Assembly: GCA_016630905.1 (NCBI GenBank)
Contig: WBMQ01000003.1
Span: forward strand, 2,728,001 to 2,792,000
Reading direction: 5' to 3'
Source of the DNA: Capillidium heterosporum
Lineage: Eukaryota; Entomophthoromycota; Entomophthoromycetes; Entomophthorales; Capillidiaceae
DNA: 64,000 bases
Part shown: piece by piece, positions 12,188 to 24,700 of the stretch
Numbering within the stretch: position 1 is the first letter of the stretch
Layout: each line of letters opens with the position of its first letter
The notes under the pieces: generated by a model
What the model saw: the letters and a program-made list of their open reading frames with translations, nothing else
The model's database searches: none
Told to the model about the DNA's origin: nothing
Program-made: the position numbers and the translations under genes

Positions 12188-13411
12188 TTATTGAATAGAT
12201 AGTTGTTCCATGTTATCAACCAAAAATTGATCCAAAGCTTGCAGGCCCAGCTTAAAGTTCAACTCACCGAAACCCAATCTAACAAAGTTATCATACATCT
12301 TCGAGTTGGTAGAGTCAAAGCAAATACCCAGGGATACTAGCACACCACAATTATCCAAAATTTTGGCAGTGAATAACGTACCAAAGTCGGCGATATATAA
12401 GCTATCCTAATTATTTGATTTAAAGAATATAGGATTGAAGTTCTTGATCTTCAATTTCAAAAATAGAACGACACCGTTATCGGGATTACAGCTTCAAAAA
12501 ATAATTGAACTTGGCTAAAAATTAGTCCAAAGCTAAGAGATTATCTTTGTAGATGTTCAAGTTTCGATCCAATATTCGGTCCATGCTCTCGAGAGTGACT
12601 TGGGATAAATATTCGGAAGGAGCAGGTGGGGTAATCGTTAAGTAGTTTTTGATCTTGGCAACTTTACTCAACAGATCAAAATTCTGAATTGCCAACCAAC
12701 CTAGCCTTAAACCAAGTAAACCTAGGGATTTGGATACAGCATTGATTGATATACCTTTCTCATAAATCTGATAGACTGATGGCAGGTGATTACTTTTATC
12801 ATGCTCGATAAATCTGTTGACTTCATCAACTAACAGCCAGACGCTGTGAGCCTTATAAATTTCAATCAACTTGTTGAACTCTTCAAGGGTGAAGTGGTAC
12901 CTGATAGAGTTATTTGGGGAGCTGACGACTAAAAGTTTAGTTTTATTGGCGATGAGCTGTTTGAGTTTAGTGAAATTGCTAGTCCGTTTTCTGACAATGC
13001 TTCTTAAATACAGAGATTTAACTACGGCACCTAGAGATTTGGGGACCTCAAAATGGGATTAATAACAAGGTACTTTGACAACAACGTCATCTTTGCTCAA
13101 AAGAACTGTGTAAGCCGTAAATATGGCTTCTTGGGCATCTATGTGAACTATTATGTTGTCGGGACCTAAATCTTGAGTACTGGAGTAGACTTTGTCTAAA
13201 ATGACCTTACAAGGTTCTTCACTGCCTGGGATTCAGTATAACTCAAATTTATACTTGCCATCTTCTCTAAAGCGGATTAGTAATTTCCATCTAAGTGTAG
13301 CAGCTAAGAGATAGTATGGCTTTCAGGGTCGTTGCATCCTAAAGCATACTTACATTTGAACTCATGATGGGCTAAAAGCCGTTCTAATTGGAAATCTTCG
13401 AGTTTTGGCAT
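12188..13411 (-). pseudogene. Broken class I/II PLP-dependent aminotransferase gene
   Basis: On the minus strand from ATG 13411 to TAA 12188, a span of 408 codons, typical for fold-type I aminotransferases. The longest open block (12522-12869) carries LLVDEVNR, with the Asp that contacts the PLP ring nitrogen, and SKSLGLLGLRLGW, with the Schiff-base Lys and the conserved Arg. The N-terminal block begins MPKLEDFQLERLL, and the C-terminal end reads GLQALDQFLVDNMEQL in another frame. At least two in-frame stops fall in the N-terminal part, one of them where relatives have Gln after PCY, and the frame changes several times. All parts are present in order, so this is a full-length but inactivated gene. 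The substrate cannot be inferred. Confidence 0.8.
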
Positions 13412-15324
13412 TTGTTTTTGATGAAAGAGAGATATAGAATTCCTCTTTTTATAATGGGCTGTTGTTGAGTTTTTGATCTAGCCGCGAGTTTGTAATATAC
13501 GTGTACTTTTATTTTTAGAAAGTTTAACTAAGGGCATATATTTTGGTTTTTCTATAACTAAAGGAAAGCTAAGTCTGGTCATCCATAGTTCATATTTTGA
13601 AAACCTAATTTTTCAAAAGGCAATCGATATATCTCCCTGGCTTCTAGTACAGTCGGCTGCTTTAAGCTTGAAGGTTTACTGTCTTGCTCAAAATTCGAAA
13701 GTTGTATCGAGATACTGAGATAAAAATTGCTATAAGGTTTCGGATTTTATAAACATTTGGGATGATGATTATTTTTGATACTTCGAAAATATAGTATATA
13801 TGCTCATATAGAACAGCATACAAAAATATATCTCGAACCGCGTGAACTATTTATTATAAAGTAATCCCCTATTTTAGAATGCGAGCTTTTATAAAACGAT
13901 AGGTATATCTATTCTGACAGATAGTAAATACCATCCATTCTGCTATACAATTAATTATAATTATCCATTTAAATTTCCTTTACTATGTTTAAACATAAAA
14001 AATGGTTTGCTAAACTTTTAAATAATAGTCAATATATAGAAGAGTATATTTCTAATTTGATGACTATACCCTAGCTACACTTCTCATACTTGATGGTTTA
14101 TAACTTATACGTGTTCATATAGACGATTTTATTTTACCAAGTAGTTAGCTACATAAAAGTATTCAAATATAAAGTACTTACAAATGAAAATATACGCTAT
14201 TGGATATATAAAGTATATTTGAATTAAAAGTAATAATGCTTTCTCCACTTGGACTTCAAACGCTTAGGAAAGATGTAGTGCACCGTTGCTTTCGCCGATG
14301 TAGAGCTTTTCCATACCTTTAATGTCTTTTATCTACTAACAGCACTTCCATTACCATCCAATGACTTTTATATAAATATAAGTTTAAGTAGATAAAGCCT
14401 CCGATAGGAAAGTAGAAATGTTGTAAGTTCATGTTGATAGGAGTTAAAGGTAGGATGTAGGTATTAGATATATAACTATTTATAAAATCATATTTTTATT
14501 CAAAAGTTTATTTAAGCCATTCTGTACAGTTATTTTTATATCGTGACTATATGCATTCTAACTTTATTAAAGTTTCACTCAATATGCAAGTGTACAGCAC
14601 TAGACAACCTTTACCGATTCAGTTCAGAAAGTATTGATAAAGGCTACTTTATATTTTTACCAAAGCTATATTCCGAATTACTCTAATATTTACTGTTGCT
14701 TTTTTACATCTAGCGAACAGCTTCCTTAGTTATATATAGGTTGGTTGTATAGGAGGATAGATGGTACTTACTATCGATTCGAAAAATATAGATATAGCTT
14801 TATAAACCTTCAAATTAGAAGATAAGTTGCTATGGTAAAGGGTGCCTTTAGGTTACAAACTATGTCTTTCAAATTTTATACTATGCTGAATATACTTTGT
14901 ACAAGTAGAGCCTATTTAGCGTTATGGAGACTGATCTAGTCTGCAATAGTACTATAACTTTGAAGTTCATACATGTTTCGGAAAGTCTACTTGTTTTTGT
15001 GGTGGTACTTTTAGATGGTGATGATTTCCCAAGGTAAGAGCAAACCCTTAAACTGAAGGCTCCAACAGGAGATTGGAAAATTTTAAAGTTAATGGATATA
15101 GGTGTTGATAAGTTGTATTAGATATGGTTGCTGAAGCTATATTGGCAAAGAGATCCCTGCCTTTATCGATGGTAAATTATGGTATGAGAATATCTATTAT
15201 CAAATTTATAGAAAATGAATATATATAAGCTTAAATGATTACTAAAAAGTGATATTTTTAAATCAAATATATAACTCTAAGAAATATATTATATTTAAAA
15301 ATTGAAGATTCCTTTATATTAACT
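13412..15324. other. Long AT-rich intergenic region
   Basis: 1.9 kb without any open frame of note. It is mostly AT-rich with many short A/T runs. I found no tRNA, repeat or transposon motif. Confidence 0.45.
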
Positions 15325-16544
15325 TCATCCCTCCTTGAAGAAACTCTCCAACTCCAAATCAGTATCCTCATCTACCTTATCTTGGATTGCAGCTAAAAGA
15401 TGCACGACACCTACATTATAAAAATATATTAAATAACCTAACTATATTAAAAAGTTACTTTGCGAAGCGGAAGGTTCCTTAAAATTAAACAAGAACAGTA
15501 TATCATTCAACCTTTGACTCTTCAAGCACATCTCCAACAATCCTACACAACTTCTAAAGTAGGACGAGTTTACTACCTTCAGCACCTTTTGTTGTGAAGT
15601 CAAATTAGTTTGGGCAGAAAATTCTTCAGGTAGGTGTTTTAAAAGGCCTATTGAAACAATATCAAAGTTAATAAATATATTGAAGAGTAGGTTACGAGCT
15701 GCAACTTCTTCTGATACCGGGTAATCTTTATCGAATATAGTAGATTTCAAGTTGATGGAACTCAACAGCTTGGTAAGGCTTATTGAAGCACTATCCTTCA
15801 AAGTTAACTGCTTTAAAAATGGATCCAAGGTCGAGTTGGTAGGCTGGTAGTAGCTAGCTTTATGGCAAAATAAAATTAGGGGTTAGGAAATGGTAAAATT
15901 TTTGTGCTTACGAGGTAAGTTGCCTACACTAGTATCCAAAGTCTCTCTACGTACTCGTTTCTGCTCTTGCGTTTCACTTTTCAAATGTAAATAGAGTAAT
16001 TTCGAAAATTAAGTTACTTTTCTATAATTTGATGTTAGTAAATTTATAAAACTAAAGTAAATACCTGATGGTTCAAACTTCTCCTTGTAAACTTTAGGTA
16101 CCGTTTGAAAGAGTCGGTTGTAGAGTTCAATAGTATTTTCAAAGTTTTGGGTCAAGTTGGGCAGCCAGAAGAAGGCGGGTGGTTTGGTAGTTAGGACAAA
16201 CGCTTTATCTTCTTTGCGTAGGATGAATTTGGCACTTGGAGTTGATGTTGATGAGATGAACCATTGTTGTACCTTTAACATTTATTTAAAAAATGATGTT
16301 GAAGAAAGCTACTTACGTTATTGGTAGCCACATCTTTAACTTCAGCTTCCCAATTTAGATACCAACCTTGCTTCTCTAAAGACTAATTTTCGAAATAATT
16401 TATACTTATTAAGGATAGGGAGACTAAAAATAAAGTTACTTTGCTTAAATAGAGATATCCCAGTTGCACATCGGGTTCTACTCGAGAGGTAGTGCCTATT
16501 CTATAACTTCGACCACACTTGATGGGAAACCTTTGGAACTCCAT
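15325..16544 (-). CDS. Uncharacterised protein encoded by six exons
   Basis: My gene model on the minus strand: exons 16544-16440, 16382-16317, 16272-16065, 15965-15912, 15857-15459 and 15410-15325. Introns of 57, 44, 99, 54 and 48 bp all have GT donors (GTAACT, GTAAGT, GTATTT, GTAAGC, GTAACT) and AG acceptors; a TTACTAACA branch motif is visible in the third. The exons total 918 nt, exactly 306 codons including TGA, with no internal stop, which is good support for the model. The 305 aa product starts MEFQRFPIKCGRSYRIG, has no signal peptide or membrane helix, and ends in an acidic tail (DEDTDLELE). The larger exon looks helical with many Leu and Ser. I do not recognise a family; a nuclear or cytosolic complex subunit is possible but unproven. 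The acceptor of exon 4 is the least certain junction. Confidence 0.7.
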
Positions 16545-18182
16545 ACTTTTAAATTGAAATTTTTTAGATCAGGTTGAGATGATACAATTAGCCTTGATTT
16601 TGAATTACCAAAGCCGCGAGATGACGTTTACTTTGATTATAAATTCGAACAAAATTATAGAAGATCTTGGTATACTTTCAAAGTAAAAAGTAGATTAGTC
16701 ACTCCAACTATATTTGAACTAATTTTCGCTTTGGGATTATATAGCTACATACAGGAGAATTCAAAGCAAGAATTAGTAAGATTTAACTTGTACATATACA
16801 CTTAAATTTTAGAAAGCATAGGAAGTAAGGTATTTTTACTTTGGTTTCTCATTCCATCAAGGATGAAGGTGCTAATAATTGACTTTTATTATAATTGAAT
16901 TTGGAAATAGATTGATAACCGTCTTTATCAAAATGGTTTTACTTTGGTAATATCTGACTACATATACCAATGGATAAAACTTTGTAAGTAGATGTTACAG
17001 TAAGTATTAAAAGTTAAAAAAGTTTATTATATATTCCAATGTACTTTTTCAAAGATATATTGAAGATGAATTGGGATAGGTTATATCTTAAATCTATACT
17101 GTGAATTAATAGTGGTTCAATTGATTGAGCTATAATGATAGTGAGTTTACTTGAATGTCAGTTGTATCGATTTACATCAGTTGAGGCTGCTCAAATTATG
17201 CTGAAATGTGGAAATATGCCAATACTAACCAATGATAAATAGTATGCCACAGCTTTGAGATTTCTCAATACTATCCTATTTCGAAACCTATTGTTAACCA
17301 TGCTTTTCAATACCTGATTTTATCGATCAATTAGAACCTACTATCGTTTCCCTATTATAAGTTTTATTTTATATCAGTGTAATGGATATCAATTGAATTT
17401 TATACAATCACAGCTACATTCTTTTCAATGAAGTAAACCTCAAAGCACCGAAGCCTTGTATTCACTTTTATCATATCGATTTATTTAAATAAAAGGTATT
17501 TTTCATGCTTCAGTTATATAAAAGTATTGAAACTGACCAACAAGTATGTTGATTTAAGTTTATCTTGCCATATTGTAGTATCTATTTGTTTCAAAAATAC
17601 CTTGCGGCTTTATTTTACCATATTAAGATCTAACAGGATAGATATTATGATAGATAATAGTATACACATATAAGTATATTTTGGCGAATAAGTTTGAAAT
17701 ATGTAGCTATATCTTTAAAAGCTGATGGCACAAACTTTAAATCCAGTAAGCATCAAAATCCAATGTCATTCAGCACCAACTTCTAAGTTAAATGACTATT
17801 TTGACAAAGCTTACACGTGAATTTAAAACCTTTTATAAATGAAAAGTTTAGGTTTCTTACAAGGCTTTGAAGTATGTTAGTATACCTATCATCCTCTATT
17901 TTAGTAATATGTATTTTGAAGCTTGAATGGGTTGTTGATTTGTAGCAACGTGTTTTGAAAATAAGAATTCAAAGTATGGTAGGGTCCTGTAGTGATGATA
18001 AAGTAGTGTGCATACAGGATATACTTATTACGTAATACTATCTGCCTGCTTATTATACGCTATAGTGAAAGGTTCCTCAAGTCTATCTCCCATTTACTAG
18101 TTGGTAATAACCCGTATAAAACGAGGTATACCTGCTCAAAGTTCGATATGTTAAGTTCGGCTATAAAAATACACACCTACCT
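16545..18182. other. Long AT-rich intergenic region
   Basis: 1.6 kb upstream of the six-exon gene. AT-rich, with no supported gene, tRNA or repeat. Confidence 0.4.
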
Positions 18183-18745
18183 TTGAATCGAATATTGCGT
18201 ATTTTCAATAGGAATTGTGGATTTCAGCCAATAGCCCAAGGTACTCAAAATACTACCTGCAAAATTACGTATCTATTAACTGGTTACTGCCAACCAGTAC
18301 CCAGAAATAGTGGTTCCTTCCAACTATTTGAAAGGAGCTGGGTAACTTTTGCCAAAATCCTATTTGATAGAACAATACCACCCCTAGATGTAAAAGGATA
18401 TATTATGGGTTAAGAACATTTTACAACCAAACCAGCATTTCCTGTCTGAAGAACATTATTTTTAGATTTATATGGTAACGAATGAGAGGTAAGTATACCC
18501 TCAGCATTCAAATCCAAGTCCAGTTGAAGCTGTGGAAGGTGCCCATACCACTTTGCCCAAGTTTACCTATGGAAGCTGATAGGTTGTGATTCATACAAAG
18601 GCTACCATGTGGGTACAAACGCTATCAAGATAACATCGTTTACTCCAAAAGTTTCCAGGAACAGGCCCAAATAGATTCAAGATATTTATAACCACTTGTA
18701 CAACCCAAAAGTAAGATGTCACGCCGCCACCAAGTTTCCATAAAA
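18183..18745 (+). other. Possible coding relic
   Basis: A 76-codon open frame (18183-18413) is followed by a stretch (about 18490-18745) that is visibly richer in GC and in gene-like codons than the surrounding desert, although stops interrupt it. This looks like a decayed gene. I recognise no domain, and chance cannot be ruled out. Confidence 0.25.
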
Positions 18746-18905
18746 AACTAGAACAGGAAGCACTTAATAGATTGAGGATCTACCAATACTTCGAACAAAT
18801 ACCGAAATAATCAAGGAAAAGTTCGAAATAAAAAGGTATAAATAGGCCATCGACGCCTTAATTTCAACTTCTATCAACGTAACCACTTTCCCAAATTTAA
18901 TAAAG

Positions 18906-20080
18906 ATGTTGAAGACCACCAACGTTTTGAAAGGACTGCCCAAATCAAAGAATGCCTGCGACACTTGCAAGGCACGACGTACCAAATGTGTCAAGTTACC
19001 CGATCAACCTCGATGCGACAAATGCCTCAAGCACGACGTGCCTTGCCACTTCAACAACAAGCCTAAGAAGCGGGGCCCTAAACCTAAGCAGCGTATGGAC
19101 CTTACCATAGTACCAACTCCAAACTTTGCCCCTGAGAACACCTCTTCTACGAGCACACCCAACCCTAAAGTTATAGATCCCACTCTCAGCAACCTGGACC
19201 CTTCTCCAAAACCAACTTTACCCTTATCCCAAGAGTTGCTACAGGCTTACCCTTAGCTTCTTCAGTCCAAGAGATCCAACAGTTCAACGATCTAATAAAA
19301 GCTACTACCCACAAAGTAGAAGCTAAAGGCCAAACCATCACTTTGAGTCAACATTGCGAACTAGCCCTCTTAGATACCTTGACTTTCCACAGCTGGTTGT
19401 TTTTGTTCCGTATGACCTGTGACCCCAACTTTTTGTTGATCTCTGATGACCAGTTGCATATGGTGTATGAGGACCTCAAGTTTTACTTTAATTTAGATGT
19501 AATAGATAACTTTGACCCTACTACAAATGCCAACGTTCCCATCAAAGTCAGTGCTAGTTTGTTGTTGTTTAGAGTTATCGTCGCTTTCGTCTTGGTTCAA
19601 AGTGAGTTCCATGCTGACAACTACACTTTGGAAGTTTGTAACTTGGTCTACAAGCTTAAACATTTCGTTGAAGTTTATCAACCTCCTAATAGTTACCCAT
19701 TAGATTATTTGACTGAAGCTTACTACCCCGCCTTGCTCATATTAGCCGACCTTAAATTTCAGATGGGCTTGAATGACTTTATCTTCCGGGTAGGTAATTG
19801 CACCAATCTCAACTTGGATAGTAGCTTTAATCTGGAGGATCCTATGCAGTTGGTTGATTTACCCTGCTTGACTTCGACTTCCGGTTCGGGTTTAGTTTCT
19901 TCACCTGGTTCCTTGCAGTCGGAAAACTTGGTCTCCCCCGGTTTAAGCAGCTTTACTAATGGTATGTTTGGTGATGAGTATAGTAACTTGGTGGTTGCCC
20001 CAGTTGTCAAAAGTAATGTGGATGAAGATACCTTGTATAATAGTTTTGAGCAAAGTGTCTATGTATCCGATAAAAATTAA
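18906..20080 (+). CDS. Zn2Cys6 binuclear-cluster transcription factor, frame-interrupted
   Basis: Fungus-specific DNA-binding regulator. The N-terminal part has the six zinc-binding cysteines at residues 18, 21, 28, 37, 40 and 47 (spacing C-2-C-6-C-8-C-2-C-6-C), followed by a basic KKRGPKPKQ linker and a Pro/Thr-rich stretch. This frame stops at 19254-19256. A second open frame, continuous from about 19241 through 20080, encodes a hydrophobic, helical region typical of the middle domain of these regulators, followed by a Ser-rich and acidic tail. Joining them needs a -1 (or +2) change near 19241-19256, and no plausible intron spans it. At about 390 codons it is short for the family. The target genes are unknown; the adjacent wall and nutrient genes are not evidence of regulation. 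Confidence 0.75.
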
Positions 20081-21732
20081 TAAATAGTAACTAATGCTTG
20101 GACTTGTATGTATTTGATGTGTATTCTTCTACTGCTATAGTATGTTTTTTGACTAGAGTAGTTTAATGACATTTCCTTTCTTTGCCATTCTCATCAAATC
20201 TGATGGAAAGTTTCGATAAAATATGATAAGATAATGTGATATGTAGTTCAATTAAAGTTAGGACCACTCAACAAGTTCAAGATTCTTGGTACGGTTCAAT
20301 TGAGAATAACTTCTCTATACCAAGTATAGTACGCTTCAACGTATCTTACATAGGTTCGAGCATTCCTTGTTTTCGTCTGTCTACTTTCTAAGATTAAGAT
20401 GCGATTATATTGAGCATCCTAACCTATTTTTAGATTCTCTAATTTAGTAATTTCGAACTTGAAGAACTTTTTAGGAAGACAAGTGGTGGCGGGATAAGCA
20501 AATAGCAATTTATTGGACGCGGGAATAGCATCTGATAATGGAATTAAACTCGGAATTGTATGCTGGTTCTGGTTATGATGCTTCATCTCAAATAAGTTGA
20601 GTTCTCGAAAGTACAATAGATAGATTGATGATGGGACTGTAGCTAACTCATCGTTCATGGAAGCTTTATGAGAAGTCTATAGAACTATTAATAGGTTGTA
20701 GGCATGGGGATTGGGACCAGTCGTTTCAAATAAATTTTGAGAGATTGGTATAGGAAGGTATATAGATTACAGATGTTAGTAGTGTGGTAGATATACCGGT
20801 ATCTTTCAAAGTAAAGAAATTACATTCTGAAGTACTATTTAAACTATTGCAAATTGCAATGCCGTTCTAATGCTATTTAATTTGCAAATTTTCGTACAAT
20901 AGGTTAAAGCTGTTCTTGTCAGAGAGTTTGTACTTTCAAGCTTTTGGACTTTGTAGATTGTAAATTGAAAAGCTTGATCAGTCCAACAAAGAAAAGTTTA
21001 GAATGTGAACAAAGATGAACAGCAAAGCATCTTTAGAGTTCAAGACGGGATATAGATGAGTTAGATATTCAGATTCAGGTTCAAACTACTATTGAACTGT
21101 CAGTTTGTTTATATCGATGAGCACTAGGAGTTTCTATTAGAAGGTAACTTAGTAGGTAATGTAATTAGTTTTAATTCTATTTTGGAATTCCATTTTTGAT
21201 GAAGCATTAGTCCTTTAATTTAAAATTTGGGTTTTCTACTAATGCTTTAGGTTTGTATATGTATATAAATGATAATAAAAGTAAGATTTCAACTTATTCA
21301 AAGATGGATAGCTTCAGTAGTTTTTGTATAAGTGAAGTGTCACTATTTTTGATATACTTTGAATTAAATTTCTTTTTACGGTTCGAATCCAACTAATTTT
21401 ATTGATCAATTCCTTTATGTTTGTAGTTGTTTCATTATATACCTTGAGCCTTAAAATTTAGCAGTTGAACTGAATGCCAAAGTTATTGTAGGGCGACCAA
21501 CTTTCCTACTAATATCTATAGAGCACTCATAACTTCAAACCGATATATTTAACCCAGCCTCTTGATAACAGTGGATATACAACTTTCCTAGTTATTCATT
21601 TCGATACATTTAATAATTTCAAACTAAACTGCTTTTATTAAAATATAAGACATATTTTTAGAAAACACAGTCCAGCTATTAGAGTTAATTCATTTATTTA
21701 TAGATAAAAAAGATAACACAGAATATCAACGT
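20081..21732. other. Intergenic region
   Basis: 1.65 kb between the 3' ends of the convergent zinc-cluster and FKS1 genes. Apart from a weak 79-codon frame listed separately, it is AT-rich. A perfect tRNA B-box-like GGTTCGAATCC at about 21378 has no matching A box or acceptor stem. Confidence 0.4.
20419..20658 (-). CDS. Possible small protein, unknown
   Basis: A 79-codon minus-strand frame starting at ATG 20658. The product contains an Ile/Leu-rich N-terminal half and a basic C-terminus (KKFFKFEITKLENLK). There is no signal peptide, no domain and no recognisable relative. It is longer than most chance frames in this AT-rich stretch but could still be spurious, or an exon of something larger. 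Confidence 0.25.
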   Translation of the reverse strand: MNDELATVPSSIYLLYFRELNLFEMKHHNQNQHTIPSLIPLSDAIPASNKLLFAYPATTCLPKKFFKFEITKLENLKIG

Positions 21733-24700
21733 TTAGAGGTAGAACTTGGATAGCTTCAAAGTAGCCCTTGACACCTTTGACAGTATCATATCTCTGAGGA
21801 TTAGTGGGCCCACAATAATAAGGATGAAGAAGGTAAATATGACAACGAACAGAGTACCGTACATTGCAACTCGTCTCCTACGTTGGTTTCGCTGTCGCAT
21901 AGAGAAGATAGGGGGTCTTATCTGTCTAGAAGGGCGTAGCCAGAACAGCATGGTAGAGTGCCACTTGTCCATAAACGGTATCAATGTGAAGGGGGCCAGC
22001 GAGAACCAGATCATGTGACTGACAATGAAGTCAGTAGCAAACAGCGACAGCTCGATGATCTTACAAACGAACTCACGTAAAGGCTGGGTAACGGTCATCC
22101 AGCCTAGACCAGCTGAGATCCACTTACCGGTCCACCAGGCGACGTTGGCACCATCGTGACCAAACTCTCGAGTCAGGAACAGGAACATGAGTAATGCGAA
22201 GATGAACCGCTGCAGGAACATGACCGCCGTTATACCGAGGATAGCTCGCGACAAGTTGAAGTTCTCCATGAACCACAGTCCCACGAAGCAGATGACTAGA
22301 TTAAGGACAGCCCAAGTGTGGGCTATGGCCGCTATGATCCCACCAAAGGACTTGGCACAGATAGTGACGATAGGTCCAATGAACAGCGAGACTGGGAAGA
22401 GAACAACTAGGATACCGGCGTTCAAAAAGATGGGGAGGAAAGCTATGGCCACAGCACGGACCAGACCGCTGGAACCTTTGAGGCTGGGGGGCTGGAAGAC
22501 CTTGGTCTTGGAGTTGGTAGTCTCGGGCTGATCAACAATGGGGTCGTAGTAGCTTACTATACCATAGATAACAAGGGTCAACAAAGCGAACAACATGGGC
22601 ATGATAACCTCACCAAAGAAGATAATGAGGCGATGGGCTCGAGGTACGTGACCACCTATTTTACGTTCCTTATCTCCTAACTTCTTACGCTTCTGTCCTG
22701 TTATCCTAGTTCTAGCATACCTACAGTGAGCTATCCAAGAGTCTTTAGCCGAGTTGGCGTTACCAGCCGTCATCCATTTGAGGAAGGCACGGTAATCCAA
22801 GATGAACTCAGTCATCGAGAATTGGTGGGGGTTGAAGATCCAGGGTGACATTACCAAACCAATGACGGTGAACCAGAAGTACATAAAGAAAGGAGACCAC
22901 AGCTTAGGTGCTAGGCAGGCGAAAATCAAAAAGAGGAAACCTCGCATTCCCATGTAAATGCTTGAACTGGCAAACCTAGAATACAGAGTAGAGAAGGGTT
23001 GGCGGGTAGTTGCGAAACCACGTCCCGTACCTATGTATCTTGCTCCACCAAAGCTCATATTGCTCAGAATAGAGTGAGAGAAGATCTGGGTGGTAAATAT
23101 TTCAAACATGGCTGAGCAGGATGCCAATTGCTTGCCGAGACGAGAGGCCATACGTACGAACCCTTGCTCTGAAAGAACTTGCAAAATCAAAGGCAGGAAA
23201 GTAATGAAGAAGACGATAAAAATGGAGACTACGGTACGTTCGATCCAATTGGTAACCGGCAACTTGTTCCAACACTCACCCAACTTCTCTTCATATACTG
23301 GGAACTCGTCGTTTTTATCTTGGACACTGCACAGCTCCAAACTGGAAGTGATAACACCGACGCAAGCCAAAACCATCAAAAAGACTTGAATAGAGAACAT
23401 GATCATCATATTGTTGATGTGGAACCCAGGATGGGCGTAGAACAATGTCAGGTATCTATCCAAAGGCAGTTGAGTGTAGAGGTAATAATATTCACGGGAC
23501 AGCAGCTGTTCACCCATGCCGGTACCGATCTTGGTGTTGAAATTGAGAACCGAACAGAACCCAAGATCACGACCCTTACCGCACTGGATGTATTCAGAGT
23601 GCTTGATCCTACCTCCACGTTGGAAGGCGTTCATACCAGCAAAGATATCCTCATTCAAATGCAGCCCTTTTTGAGCTTTAGATAGGCCGCCTCGCGTGTT
23701 CATAAAAATCATGTTGAGGAAATCAGGATGGCCGTAGTGAAGACGACCACCTACCGTGGCTAATATACGATGGGTCAACGTGCCAAAAGTCTGTTCCTTA
23801 CCGGCGGCGATATCACCTAGTACACCGATATTCTCTGAGAAGATATACTCACGGGCACCGATGATGGCAACAGGAGGTTTAACTTCCTCCAGCTGACTGG
23901 GAGGTGCGTAAGGTGAGTGCTGGGGAGCTTGGTACTCGTCGAACTCGGCCAAGACAGAACGGATCTTCAAGGCTTCCTCCAGGTAGTTGTCCTGATTGGC
24001 ATCAATGACCTGCAGATACTCACCTCTAGTGAAAATGACGGCATGGTTCTGATTGTCCGACTTACCATCACCCAAAATTGGGTTACCGGGGATTCGAATA
24101 CGGTATTTTGGTTTACGGCTACCGTCATCGTTCAGGGGGCAGTGCCCATCTACCAGGCAGGAGTACATGATTACTTCGTCTACACCTTCTATCTTGTCTT
24201 CGTCCAGGTAGGCAATTTGGAGGTCGGGATAGGTCTTCAATAAAAAGTCCACGTTTTCTTTCTCCTCTTTATTGAACTTGGTGAACCTTTGCATCGAGAT
24301 CAAAAAGTTGAACTTGCGGCGTGACATCAAGTCCAACTCTTCTTCCAAAGCTTCGGTATTACCACCCAAGATCTGAACCAGTTCGGGGTTTTCGATTCGG
24401 TGCAATAATTTCAAGGCTTTGGAGTAGTTCATGAACCCGGAGATGGTACGGTACAGGGTTTGCGATCTTAAGGAGGCCCAAATTCGGGTACGTAGGGTGA
24501 ACTCAGGGGCTGCTGATTTGAATCCGATACAGTAGAAAGGTAAGTCGTCGGTTCGGGTTTGAGAACCTTGCTTGTCAGCCTCGGCTTCATCTTCAGGGAA
24601 AGTGGGGGGTTCGTTAGACATTATTGAATTCTCTTCAGCCAAAATCTTGGTATCTTTGACGAAGTTATCCCATTCAACTGAGTATAGCGACTTCAAATAT

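Noticed and set aside
13340-13356. GTAAGTATG...TTTAG as an intron in the aminotransferase relic
   Set aside because: Only about 15 bases long; the uninterrupted reading matches the family there.
19241-19256. A 22-base intron to explain the zinc-cluster frame break
   Set aside because: Far shorter than the 44-99 bp introns seen elsewhere and lacking a branch site.
21370-21395. Perfect-looking tRNA B box GGTTCGAATCC
   Set aside because: No A box at a proper distance upstream, and the T stem and acceptor stem do not pair.
22187-24243. Plus-strand open frames opposite FKS1
   Set aside because: They are antisense shadows of the FKS1 coding sequence.
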